A stretch of 64,000 bases of DNA from an uncultured Alistipes sp. (GTDB taxonomy: Bacteria; Bacteroidota; Bacteroidia; Bacteroidales; Rikenellaceae): positions 475,562 through 539,561 of the forward strand of contig NZ_CAJTXD010000001.1 of NCBI RefSeq assembly GCF_910580175.1. Reading direction: 5' to 3'. Shown piece by piece: positions 35,018 through 42,188 of the stretch (positions are counted from its first letter, which is position 1; the number at the start of each line of letters is the position of its first letter). The notes beneath the pieces were generated by a model. That model did no database searches and was not told the DNA's origin. It worked only from the letters and a program-made list of their open reading frames with translations. The translations under genes and the position numbers were made by a program.

Positions 35018-35032
35018 TGCTCCGTCTCTTTC

Positions 35033-36334
35033 TTACTCCGCAATCACGCCCGAGCCGACCAGTTCGTCGCCATCGTACCACGCAGCGAATTGCCCGGGAG
35101 CGATGCCGCGCTGCGGCACGTCGAACACAACGAATGCCCCCTCCGCCCGTACATGGAGCGTCGCATCCTGCAACGGCTGACGGTAGCGGATACGCACCCG
35201 GAAGCGGGCCTGCCTGCCGACCGGAACGGCACGCAAGGGATCGAGCCAATGTATTTCCGACGGTTCGATACGCAAGGCCGGGCGCCACAACCCCGGATGC
35301 GCATCGCCCTCGCCCACATAGATCACGTTCGCGTCGACGTCCGTCGCCAGAATGAAAAGCGATTCCCTGCGGCCGCCGATCCCCAGTCCCTTGCGCTGTC
35401 CGATGGTGTAGAAGTGGGCGCCGTTGTGGGTGCCGATCTTCTTGCCGTCGCGCACCGTATAACGCCACGGCGCCGCCAAAGCAACAAGGTCTTCGAGCGA
35501 AGGATCACCGGCCGCCGGCGCTCCGACGGTCGATTTTCCGGCTGCCGATTCTTCTGCAAGCGGGATGCCGGCCGGCCCTCCGACCGTCGAACCGCCGATC
35601 GTCATCCCGCCGTCCGTATTTCGGCCACGCCGGGAGTATTTTGGCCACGCCGGGAGTATTTCGTGTATGTTTCCCTGTTTGGCAGTTAGTTTTTGTTGCA
35701 GGAATACCGGCAGGTCGACTTTGCCCACAAAGCAGATGCCTTGCGAATCCTTGCGTTTGGCCGTCGCGAGTCCTTGCTCCTCGGCTATGCGCCGCACCTC
35801 GGGCTTGAGCAGCCCGCCCACGGGGAACATGGCGTAACGCAATTGTTCCTGCGAAAGTTGACACAGAAAATAGCTCTGATCCTTGTTCGGATCGGTGCCG
35901 GCCAGCAGTTTGTAGTGCACCGCACCGTCGGCGTCCGTCTCTTCGGCCTTGCGGCAATAATGCCCCGTAGCCACGAAATCGGCCCCTAACTTCAGCGCCT
36001 CGCGCAGGAAGACGTCGAACTTGATTTCGCGGTTGCACAACACATCGGGATTGGGCGTGCGACCGCGTTCGTATTCGGCGAACATATAATCCACCACGCG
36101 TGTGCGGTAGTCGGCCGAAAGGTCGACCACATGCAAAGGAATATCGAGTTTCTTGGCCACCAGTTCGGCAAAAAGCCGGTCGTCGTGCCACGGACAATCG
36201 CCCTCCAGGGTGCCCGTCGTGTCGTGCCAGTTGACCATGAAAAGGCCCACGACTTCGTGCCCCTGCTGCTTGAGGAGCCACGCCGCCACTGACGAGTCCA
36301 CACCGCCCGAGAGTCCTATCACTACGCGTGCCAT
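35033..36334 (-). CDS. mnmA: tRNA-specific 2-thiouridylase with a low-complexity insert
   Basis: 433 aa against a usual 350-380. It thiolates U34 of tRNA-Lys, -Glu and -Gln. The PP-loop is SGGVDSS (9-15), the catalytic Cys are C100 (DVLCNRE) and C201 (QGICFVG), and GAHFYTIGQRKGLGIGG is conserved. Between about residues 226 and 290 is an extra Gly/Ala/Pro-rich segment with internal near-repeats (GGSTVGGPAG; GKSTVGAPAAG) where homologues have a short turn. The DNA there holds a 20-bp tandem duplication (35616-35655). It follows rimM by 1 nt. Confidence 0.95.
   Translation of the reverse strand: MARVVIGLSGGVDSSVAAWLLKQQGHEVVGLFMVNWHDTTGTLEGDCPWHDDRLFAELVAKKLDIPLHVVDLSADYRTRVVDYMFAEYERGRTPNPDVLCNREIKFDVFLREALKLGADFVATGHYCRKAEETDADGAVHYKLLAGTDPNKDQSYFLCQLSQEQLRYAMFPVGGLLKPEVRRIAEEQGLATAKRKDSQGICFVGKVDLPVFLQQKLTAKQGNIHEILPAWPKYSRRGRNTDGGMTIGGSTVGGPAGIPLAEESAAGKSTVGAPAAGDPSLEDLVALAAPWRYTVRDGKKIGTHNGAHFYTIGQRKGLGIGGRRESLFILATDVDANVIYVGEGDAHPGLWRPALRIEPSEIHWLDPLRAVPVGRQARFRVRIRYRQPLQDATLHVRAEGAFVVFDVPQRGIAPGQFAAWYDGDELVGSGVIAE
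35616..35655. repeat. 20-bp tandem duplication inside mnmA
   Basis: Two adjacent 20-bp units (TATTTCGGCCACGCCGGGAG and the same with one change, C to T) read in two different frames of mnmA (AWP and RRG segments), because 20 is not a multiple of 3. A third partial TATTTCG follows. It lies in the low-complexity insert. Confidence 0.85.
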
Positions 36335-36335
36335 C

Positions 36336-36872
36336 TCAATCCAATTCTAAAAGTCCCGCGGGCAGCACGAACCGGATCGTGCGGCCCTCGAAATCGATAT
36401 GCCCGATGAACTCCTCCACGGCAGGCACCAGCACGCGGCGGCGGTCGATCTCCAGTTCGAACAGCGGGTTGGCCTCGCTGTCGTAATAATCGACCAGCGT
36501 CCCGGCCACCGCCCGATGCGACACCCCGTCGTCCGTCGCGACTTCTTCGGCCTCGACGGCGAACCCGATCAGGTCTTCCATGTAGAATTCATCGTCGTCG
36601 CCCGGCTCCGCACGCTCCGCCACCCGAAACTCCAGCCCCAGCAATTCGCCGGCCCGGCGGTCGGTGTCGATATCGGCGAACGCCGCCACAGCGCCCGTCT
36701 GTCCGCGGCGCTCGAAACGCTCGCACCAGAGGGGCACCTCCAACCCGTCGATCATGACCAGCAGCGGCATGGTCTGCGGATCGAAGTCATCGGGAAATCC
36801 GGCATGCAACGAGAGCATCACGCCCCCCTCGGTGCCGAAAAGTCTATTGATCCTACCTGCAAGAAAGTCCAT
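36336..36872 (-). CDS. rimM: Ribosome maturation factor RimM
   Basis: 178 aa. The N-terminal RimM barrel begins FLAGRINRLFGTEGGV, aligned with the family's IGxxxKxHGxxGE; the C-terminal PRC-barrel includes DLIGFAVEAEE and the end LLVPAVEEFIGHID-like region. It assists 30S maturation. The only ATG in this frame (36872) leaves just three residues before the first strand. An ATG upstream in another frame would give MQIELDEWTFL, which resembles a normal RimM start, so a one-base frameshift here is possible. Strong negative charge is typical of RimM. Confidence 0.85.
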   Translation of the reverse strand: MDFLAGRINRLFGTEGGVMLSLHAGFPDDFDPQTMPLLVMIDGLEVPLWCERFERRGQTGAVAAFADIDTDRRAGELLGLEFRVAERAEPGDDDEFYMEDLIGFAVEAEEVATDDGVSHRAVAGTLVDYYDSEANPLFELEIDRRRVLVPAVEEFIGHIDFEGRTIRFVLPAGLLELD

Positions 36873-36972
36873 TCGTCAAGTTCGATCTGCATTGCAACAT
36901 CTACTACGCCGCCGGGGCATCGTAACACCTCGAAACTGCGGCTTCTCTAAATCGATTCCGATTAAAACGAAA

Positions 36973-37008
36973 CCCGGCAAATCTCCCGTCGTGGGGAAAT
37001 TTGCCGGG
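36973..37008 (-). terminator. Terminator or attenuator between rpsP and rimM
   Basis: A 10-bp stem CCCGGCAAAT/ATTTGCCGGG extended by TCCC/GGGA around a short loop. On the minus strand it is followed by TTTCGTTTTAAT. It sits 24 nt after rpsP, so it may lower rimM-mnmA expression relative to rpsP. Confidence 0.7.
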
Positions 37009-37031
37009 AATCGATCTATACGGCCGATGCC

Positions 37032-37610
37032 TTATTCGGCAGCGGGAGTTTCGGTTTCGGGAGCAGCCTCGGCAGCCTCTTCGGCAGCGGGAGCCTCCTC
37101 GGCGTTCTCGGCGGCAGCTTCCGCTTCGGCCTCCTTGGCAGCAGCTTCGGCAGCAGCCTTCTTCTCGGCGATGGCTTTCGCACGATCCTCGTTTACCTTG
37201 GCTTCGGCAGCCAGACGAGCTTTCTCGGCCGACTTGGCATCGGTAGCCAGCTTGTTGGTCTTGGCCTCGATCTTGCCGTTCTTGGCATCGAGCCATTTGT
37301 TGAAGCGGGCCTCGGCCTCGGCCTCGGAGAACGCGCCCTTGGCCACGCCGCCGAGCAAGTGCTTCTTGTAGAGAACGCCTTTGTACGAAAGAATAGCCCG
37401 ACACGTGTCGGTAGGTTGTGCGCCTTTCTGTAACCAACCCAGGGCTTGCTCGAAGTTCAGGTCGATCGTAGCAGGATTCGTGTTGGGGTTGTAGGTGCCC
37501 AACTTCTCGATGAATTTACCATCACGTGGCGCTCTGCTATCTGCGGCAACGATGTGGTAGAAAGCGTAGCCTTTCTTACCATGGCGTGCCAGACGAATTT
37601 TAACAGCCAT
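37032..37610 (-). CDS. rpsP: 30S ribosomal protein S16 with long Ala/Glu-rich C-terminal extension
   Basis: 192 aa against about 80-90 for a minimal S16. The core (residues 1-85) is clear: MAVKIRLARHGKKGYAFYHI, DSRAPRDGKFIEKLGTYNP and GAQPTDTCRAILSYKGVLYK. Residues about 90-192 are a charged helical tail, first Lys/Ala/Glu and then mainly Ala/Glu. Extended S16 proteins are common in Bacteroidetes; the tail's role is unknown. A hairpin separates it from rimM. Confidence 0.97.
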   Translation of the reverse strand: MAVKIRLARHGKKGYAFYHIVAADSRAPRDGKFIEKLGTYNPNTNPATIDLNFEQALGWLQKGAQPTDTCRAILSYKGVLYKKHLLGGVAKGAFSEAEAEARFNKWLDAKNGKIEAKTNKLATDAKSAEKARLAAEAKVNEDRAKAIAEKKAAAEAAAKEAEAEAAAENAEEAPAAEEAAEAAPETETPAAE

Positions 37611-37794
37611 TTGCTATAAAATTGTTATACGGTTAATAAAAACGCTCAGCCTATACGGGCTATCAAGCGTGCAAATGTAGACAAAATATTCCTGCCGGCA
37701 AAATAAATCGCAGAAAAAAAACTGCCGCACCCCGACGAATCGCACGCAGAGAGACGAAATTATAAAAAACTTTTCGTACCTTTAACTTCGTATC

Positions 37795-37859
37795 AAGATA
37801 CTCTCGCTCGGCAAAATACAAACTTCGTTTGCTTTTGCGCTCGCTTATTCGTATCTTTG
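37795..37859 (+). repeat. Promoter-bearing hairpin repeat, copy B (tRNA-Arg promoter)
   Basis: Outer AAGATAC/GTATCTT, hairpin arms GCAAAATACAAAC and GTTTGCTTTTGC, then GCTCGCTTATTCG and TATCTTTG (37852-37859). The TTTG at 37828-37831 in the 3' arm is exactly 20 nt from the -7. It lies 37 nt before tRNA-Arg and is the only plausible promoter there. Confidence 0.8.
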
Positions 37860-37896
37860 TCCGATCGAAACGGAGGACAAGCGCCTCCGGGCCGAC

Positions 37897-37970
37897 GGTT
37901 CCGTAGCTCAGTTGGATAGAGCAACAGCCTTCTAAGCTGTGGGTCGAGCGTTCGAACCGCTCCGGAATCA
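37897..37970 (+). tRNA. tRNA-Arg (anticodon UCU)
   Basis: A 74-nt cloverleaf. The acceptor stem GGTTCCG pairs with CGGAATC (one G-T), the D-arm is GCTC..GAGC, the anticodon stem ACAGC/GCTGT encloses loop CTTCTAA with anticodon TCT, and the T-arm is GAGCG TTCGAAC CGCTC. The discriminator is A; CCA is not encoded. It reads AGA codons. Confidence 0.96.
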
Positions 37971-37980
37971 CGACGACGGA

Positions 37981-38014
37981 AAACAGCCTTGGGATAGCCC
38001 TGAGGCTGTTTTTT
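37981..38014 (+). terminator. Terminator of tRNA-Arg
   Basis: A 9-bp stem AAACAGCCT/AGGCTGTTT with a 13-nt loop, followed by TTT, 10 nt after the tRNA. Confidence 0.85.
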
Positions 38015-38129
38015 CATATTCCCGAACCGATCGAAGCCCCCGCTCCGGCCATTCACAGCGTACGGCGCTTCGCCATCGCCTTTCCGTGCCGAAGGGGTTC
38101 GTCGGCTTCCTGGCTCTGGAACCCGAATA

Positions 38130-39860
38130 TCATCTATAATACGTTCCTTGCCAATGGGCTGCATTGCCGGCCGCATCGCGCACGATGAGCTGCACGCTGT
38201 GGACGGTATGCGTGGGCGCCGTGTCGAAAACATGTTCCAGCCGTCCTTTCATAGGATAGCTGTCGCAGGGCACCCATTCATCATCGATGCGCAGCGTGTA
38301 AGACGCTACGCCCGAGAAATTGTCGCTCACACGAAATCCGAGCGAAGGCTGGCGCGAAAGATCGGCCCCCGACACGAACCGCGGGACGATGGTCGGCGGC
38401 AGGAAATCGGCCGCCACGAACAGCGGGTCGGACGTATAGGTCGACGCGCTGACCACCCCGTCGTGGAACGTACCGCCCGCATAGGCCGCCTTGCCTTTGG
38501 GCGTCAGGCGGGCCAGCGAGGCGTGGAGCCGTAGGTGCTCGGGCACCTCCGCACGGATCGAGACGGTCATCATGCGGCGCAGCGGCGTGGCGGCAGGCAG
38601 TACGCGGAAAGCCGGCGAGAGCACCACCACCCCCGAGTCGACCGCCGGCGCAGCGACTTGCTGGGGCCGGCAGGCGACCGTCTCGTGCAAGGCTCCGGCA
38701 GGAATCCGCGCCGTGAGTTCCGGCCCGCACTTCAGAATCGTGACCCCGCCGGGCCGCGCGATCCGGGCCATGGTGTCCGCTTCGGCCCGGAATTCTTCTT
38801 CGCGCCCGCATACTGCGAACTCCAACGTAGAAATATTATCGCTGTCGTCCTCGACTTCGATGCCCAGCCGCCGCATCTGGCCCGGTTCGGCGCGGATCAC
38901 TCCGCGGTCGGTCATCGTCGTGTAGAAGCAGTCGGGGGCGGCCTCCAGTTGCGCCAAACGGATCGCCTCGTTGCGGGTGGCGATCTGCATAGGATAGCAG
39001 CTCACGGCATCGCAGCACCGCGAGCGGTCGAACGTGAAACCGTCCATGCGATACTCGAAATAGGGTTCCCCGTCGATCCGGGCCGTCACGCGCCACACCC
39101 CGAACGTGTTGTGCACGCCGTTGCGGCGGTCGGTCGTCTCGACCACGAAATAGCCTTTGCGGCCGACCGGCACCGGTTCGCTGCGCGTAAGTTTATAGTT
39201 CCCCTCGCTGAGCCGCACGGCTGCATAGCTCTCGGCCTTGCGGTGCACGCACAGTCCGCCGGGCAAGGAGTCGATCTCAATGTAGTGCACCTTGACGATC
39301 CGCGGCGCCAACGTGTCGGCCGGGCGGATGATGCCCTCGTGCACGATGTTGTAGAGCCGCTGCGTCGGCGTGTCGCGCACTTCGAAATGGAGGTGCGGCC
39401 CCATCGACGAACCGCTGTTCCCCGAAAAACCGATCGGGTCGCCCTGCGCCACGGGCCAGGCTTCGGGGCCGAAAAAAAGGTTGAGCCGGTTTTTGCACTG
39501 GGTGCGGCGTTCGTGGGCAAGATATTGCTCGATGTCGTCGCGAAAACGCTGCAAATGACCGTAGACGGCCGTCGTGCCGTTGCGCAGGGTCAGATAGATG
39601 GCCCGACCGTAGCCGCCGGGCGCCACCGAAATGCGCGACACATACCCGTCGGCCACGGCCACCAGCGGCTTGCCCTCGACACCGCCCGTGCGGATGTCGA
39701 CGCCGGCATGGAAATGGCCGGGCCGCATCTCGCCGAAGTTGGCCGAGCAGCTCCCGTCGACGTCGCAGACCGGATAAACATAGTCGGCAGGGTCGAGCGT
39801 CTGCGCCCGGCCGGCGGCTGCGAACGCCACAAAACAGAGGAATATCAGAAATCGTTGCAT
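38130..39860 (-). CDS. Secreted M23-family metallopeptidase
   Basis: 576 aa. The signal peptide ends near GRAQ. The LytM/M23 domain comes right after it (residues about 30-175): HFHAGVDIRTG holds the HxxxD zinc ligands and HLHFEVRD the HxH motif, with GNSGSSMGPHLHF typical. The long C-terminal region (about 200-576) has Ig-like beta character, including LGFRVSDNFSGVASYTLRID. It probably cuts peptidoglycan cross-links or acts on other peptides in the periplasm. It overlaps recX by 16 nt and is last in the lptB operon. Confidence 0.9.
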   Translation of the reverse strand: MQRFLIFLCFVAFAAAGRAQTLDPADYVYPVCDVDGSCSANFGEMRPGHFHAGVDIRTGGVEGKPLVAVADGYVSRISVAPGGYGRAIYLTLRNGTTAVYGHLQRFRDDIEQYLAHERRTQCKNRLNLFFGPEAWPVAQGDPIGFSGNSGSSMGPHLHFEVRDTPTQRLYNIVHEGIIRPADTLAPRIVKVHYIEIDSLPGGLCVHRKAESYAAVRLSEGNYKLTRSEPVPVGRKGYFVVETTDRRNGVHNTFGVWRVTARIDGEPYFEYRMDGFTFDRSRCCDAVSCYPMQIATRNEAIRLAQLEAAPDCFYTTMTDRGVIRAEPGQMRRLGIEVEDDSDNISTLEFAVCGREEEFRAEADTMARIARPGGVTILKCGPELTARIPAGALHETVACRPQQVAAPAVDSGVVVLSPAFRVLPAATPLRRMMTVSIRAEVPEHLRLHASLARLTPKGKAAYAGGTFHDGVVSASTYTSDPLFVAADFLPPTIVPRFVSGADLSRQPSLGFRVSDNFSGVASYTLRIDDEWVPCDSYPMKGRLEHVFDTAPTHTVHSVQLIVRDAAGNAAHWQGTYYR

Positions 39861-40393
39861 AATTCGGAGTCTCCTACAAGCGAAACGACCGTATCGATCA
39901 CGGTTTCGTAGTCATAACCGAGCGAAAGGCCGTAACGTATCAATTTGGTTTTCAATTCATAGGGCGTGTCATGCCTGACCGTGCGGGACTTGCGTTCGAG
40001 CTGTTTCCGCAGACGGTCGGCCATCTCTCCGCGGTCGGTCTGGGCCAGCGCCGCGTCGATCGTCGCACGGTCGATGCCCTTGCGCTGCAAGGCCGCCCGT
40101 ATCTTGTACTCGCCCCAGCCGCCAATCCGGGTTTTCTCGCTCACGAAGGCCCCAGCATAGCGGCTGTCGTCGATGAACCGTTCGCGGACAAGCCGCGCCA
40201 GCACTTGCTCGATGTCGTGCTCCGCCAGCCCCCAGCCGCGCATCAGACGCCGGGCATCGCCCTCGCACTTCTCGGCCCGGGCGCACAGCCGCATCAAGGC
40301 CGCCGACGCTTGGTCGGGTGTCTTGGCCCGCTTGGGCCGAGAGTCGGTCTGCGAGGAGGCTTCAGGATGTTTCCTTATGCGAGTCGGGCGCAT
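39845..40393 (-). CDS. recX: RecX-family regulator of RecA
   Basis: 182 aa. It has the tandem three-helix repeats of RecX: RLMRGWGLAEHDIEQVLARL, ERFIDDSRYAGAFVSEKTR, WGEYKIRAALQRKGIDRATI and the end IRYGLSLGYDYETVIDTV. It inhibits RecA filaments. The N-terminal about 28 residues are basic and low complexity. It overlaps prmC by 19 nt and the M23 gene by 16 nt. recA is not in the window. Confidence 0.9.
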   Translation of the reverse strand: MRPTRIRKHPEASSQTDSRPKRAKTPDQASAALMRLCARAEKCEGDARRLMRGWGLAEHDIEQVLARLVRERFIDDSRYAGAFVSEKTRIGGWGEYKIRAALQRKGIDRATIDAALAQTDRGEMADRLRKQLERKSRTVRHDTPYELKTKLIRYGLSLGYDYETVIDTVVSLVGDSELCNDF

Positions 40394-41217
40394 AGCATTC
40401 GTGGTTTACCATACATATCTTGCCGCAGACGGATCGCATCGTACCCCTCATCGGCAAGCATCCGCATCAGGTCGTCGCCGGCCTGGTGGTAGATCTCAAA
40501 ATAAAGCTTTCCTCCCGGTTCCAGCATCCGCCGGCCGGCCCGGGCGATGGCCCGATAAAAAAGCAGCGGATCGTCGTCGGGCACGAACAGCGCTTCAGCA
40601 GGTTCGTAGTCGCGCACATTGGAGTGCATCGCCGCCCGGTCGCACTGCGGAACATAGGGCGGGTTGGAGACCAGCAGGTCGAACCGCCCGGCGAAGCTCC
40701 CCGCCAAATCGCCCAGCGCATCGGCCTGCCTGAGAATCACTTTCGCGCCCAAGGCACGGCAGTTCTCCGCCGCCACGGCGAGCGCCCGGGGCGAAATGTC
40801 GGCGGCGAAAACCTCGGCCCGGGGCAGTTCCAGTGCCAGCGTAGCGGCGATACAGCCGCTCCCCGTGCCGATATCGAGTATGCGGCGGGCCTGCGGATCG
40901 TCGGCAATGATCCAGGCCGCCAGCTCCTCGGTTTCGGGCCGGGGAATCAACACCCCCTCGCCCACCGCGAAGCGCCGGCCAAGAAACTCGGCGCCACCTA
41001 TAACATATTGCACGGGCCGCCCCGCGGCGAGCTGGTCGATCACGGCGTCCAGCCCCTCGATCCGGAGTGCAGCCCCGGGGTCGGTCAGCAAAGCGGCCAC
41101 CGGCAGCCCTGCCAGCTCCGAAACGCACGTCAAGGCAATGCTGCGGGCCTCGCGCGCGTCGTACAGCGGCACAAGCGCCGCGGCTATGCGGTCAATGATG
41201 TCGCGTCGGGTCGTCAT
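40375..41217 (-). CDS. prmC: Release factor glutamine methyltransferase
   Basis: 280 aa. It methylates the Gln of the GGQ motif in RF1 and RF2. SAM-binding motif ILDIGTGSGCIAATLA, catalytic NPPY in LLVSNPPYVPQCD, and the N-terminal helical domain with YVIGGAEFLGRRFAVGEGVLIPRPETEEL are diagnostic. The ATG at 41217 overlaps the aroC stop by 4 nt. Confidence 0.96.
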   Translation of the reverse strand: MTTRRDIIDRIAAALVPLYDAREARSIALTCVSELAGLPVAALLTDPGAALRIEGLDAVIDQLAAGRPVQYVIGGAEFLGRRFAVGEGVLIPRPETEELAAWIIADDPQARRILDIGTGSGCIAATLALELPRAEVFAADISPRALAVAAENCRALGAKVILRQADALGDLAGSFAGRFDLLVSNPPYVPQCDRAAMHSNVRDYEPAEALFVPDDDPLLFYRAIARAGRRMLEPGGKLYFEIYHQAGDDLMRMLADEGYDAIRLRQDMYGKPRMLCARLA

Positions 41218-42188
41218 CTTCGCAAATCGGCCAGAGCTATGGCGACGGCAGCCTCCACAACCGCAGCACCGCGCAGGGCTACGCACACGTCGTGACGCCC
41301 CCCGACGATGAGCGGTTCCACGCGGCCGGTCGTCCGGTTGAAAGTCATCTGCGGCCGGGCGATGCTGGGCGTGGGTTTGAAAGCAGCCCGTACGACCAGT
41401 TCGTTGCCGTCGGAAAGTCCCCCGACGACACCCCCGGCATGGTTCGACGCCGTGGTTCCCGCAGCATCGAGGATGGGATCGTTGTGCTGCGACCCCCTCA
41501 TGCGGGCGGCCGCAAATCCGCTGCCGAACTCGACGCCCTTGACGGCAGGCACGGCAAAAAGCAGGTGGGCGACCCGGCTTTCGAGCGAGTCGAAAAACGG
41601 CTCGCCCCACCCCATCGGGATGCCTCCGACGCGGCATTCGACCACCCCGCCCACCGAATCGCCCTCGGCCGTCGCCTCACGCAAGATTTCGTCGAAGCGG
41701 AGCGGGTCAGCGCAACCGCCCATTTCGGCAATGCGGGTGGCAAAGGTCAGCGTTTCGGGCAATATCTTTTTGGCCACGACACCTGCCGCCACAAGCGCCA
41801 CGGTAAGCCGGCCCGAGAAATGGCCGCCGCCCCGCGGATCGTTGAACCCGCCGAAGCGCTCCTGCGCCACGCGGTCGGCATGCGAAGGCCGGTCGTGTCC
41901 GGCCGTCGCCGCATAGTCCTGCGACCGGACATCGCCGTTGGGGAAAACGAGGGCCAGCGGCGCTCCGGTGGTCAACCCGTTGTAGAGACCCGCCGCGAAC
42001 TGCGGCACGTCGGCCTCCCGCCGGGAGGTCGTGCCCGGAGCACCGGCCTGCCGCCGGGCCAGATCGCCAGCGAAATCTTCGGCCGAAAGCGCGATGCCGG
42101 GCGGCACGCCGTCGATCGCCACGCCGACCTGCGGCCCGTGGGACTCGCCCCACAGGGCGATGCGGAAATGCTCTCCGAAACGGTTCAT
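41214..42188 (-). CDS. aroC: Chorismate synthase
   Basis: 324 aa, slightly shorter than the usual 350-390. It makes chorismate from EPSP with reduced FMN. Signatures: GEHFRIALWGESHGPQVGVAIDG at the start, then RREADVPQFAAGLYNG, DRPSHADRVAQERFG, RGGGHFSGRLT and GGLSDGNELVVRAAFKPTPS. The ATG at 42188 is set by the conserved MNRFGEHFRI. It overlaps aroA and prmC by 4 nt each. Confidence 0.97.
   Translation of the reverse strand: MNRFGEHFRIALWGESHGPQVGVAIDGVPPGIALSAEDFAGDLARRQAGAPGTTSRREADVPQFAAGLYNGLTTGAPLALVFPNGDVRSQDYAATAGHDRPSHADRVAQERFGGFNDPRGGGHFSGRLTVALVAAGVVAKKILPETLTFATRIAEMGGCADPLRFDEILREATAEGDSVGGVVECRVGGIPMGWGEPFFDSLESRVAHLLFAVPAVKGVEFGSGFAAARMRGSQHNDPILDAAGTTASNHAGGVVGGLSDGNELVVRAAFKPTPSIARPQMTFNRTTGRVEPLIVGGRHDVCVALRGAAVVEAAVAIALADLRR

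Noticed and set aside
37663..38233. Minus-strand frames overlapping tRNA-Arg
   Set aside because: They run through the tRNA, its terminator and the promoter repeat, which explain the sequence fully.
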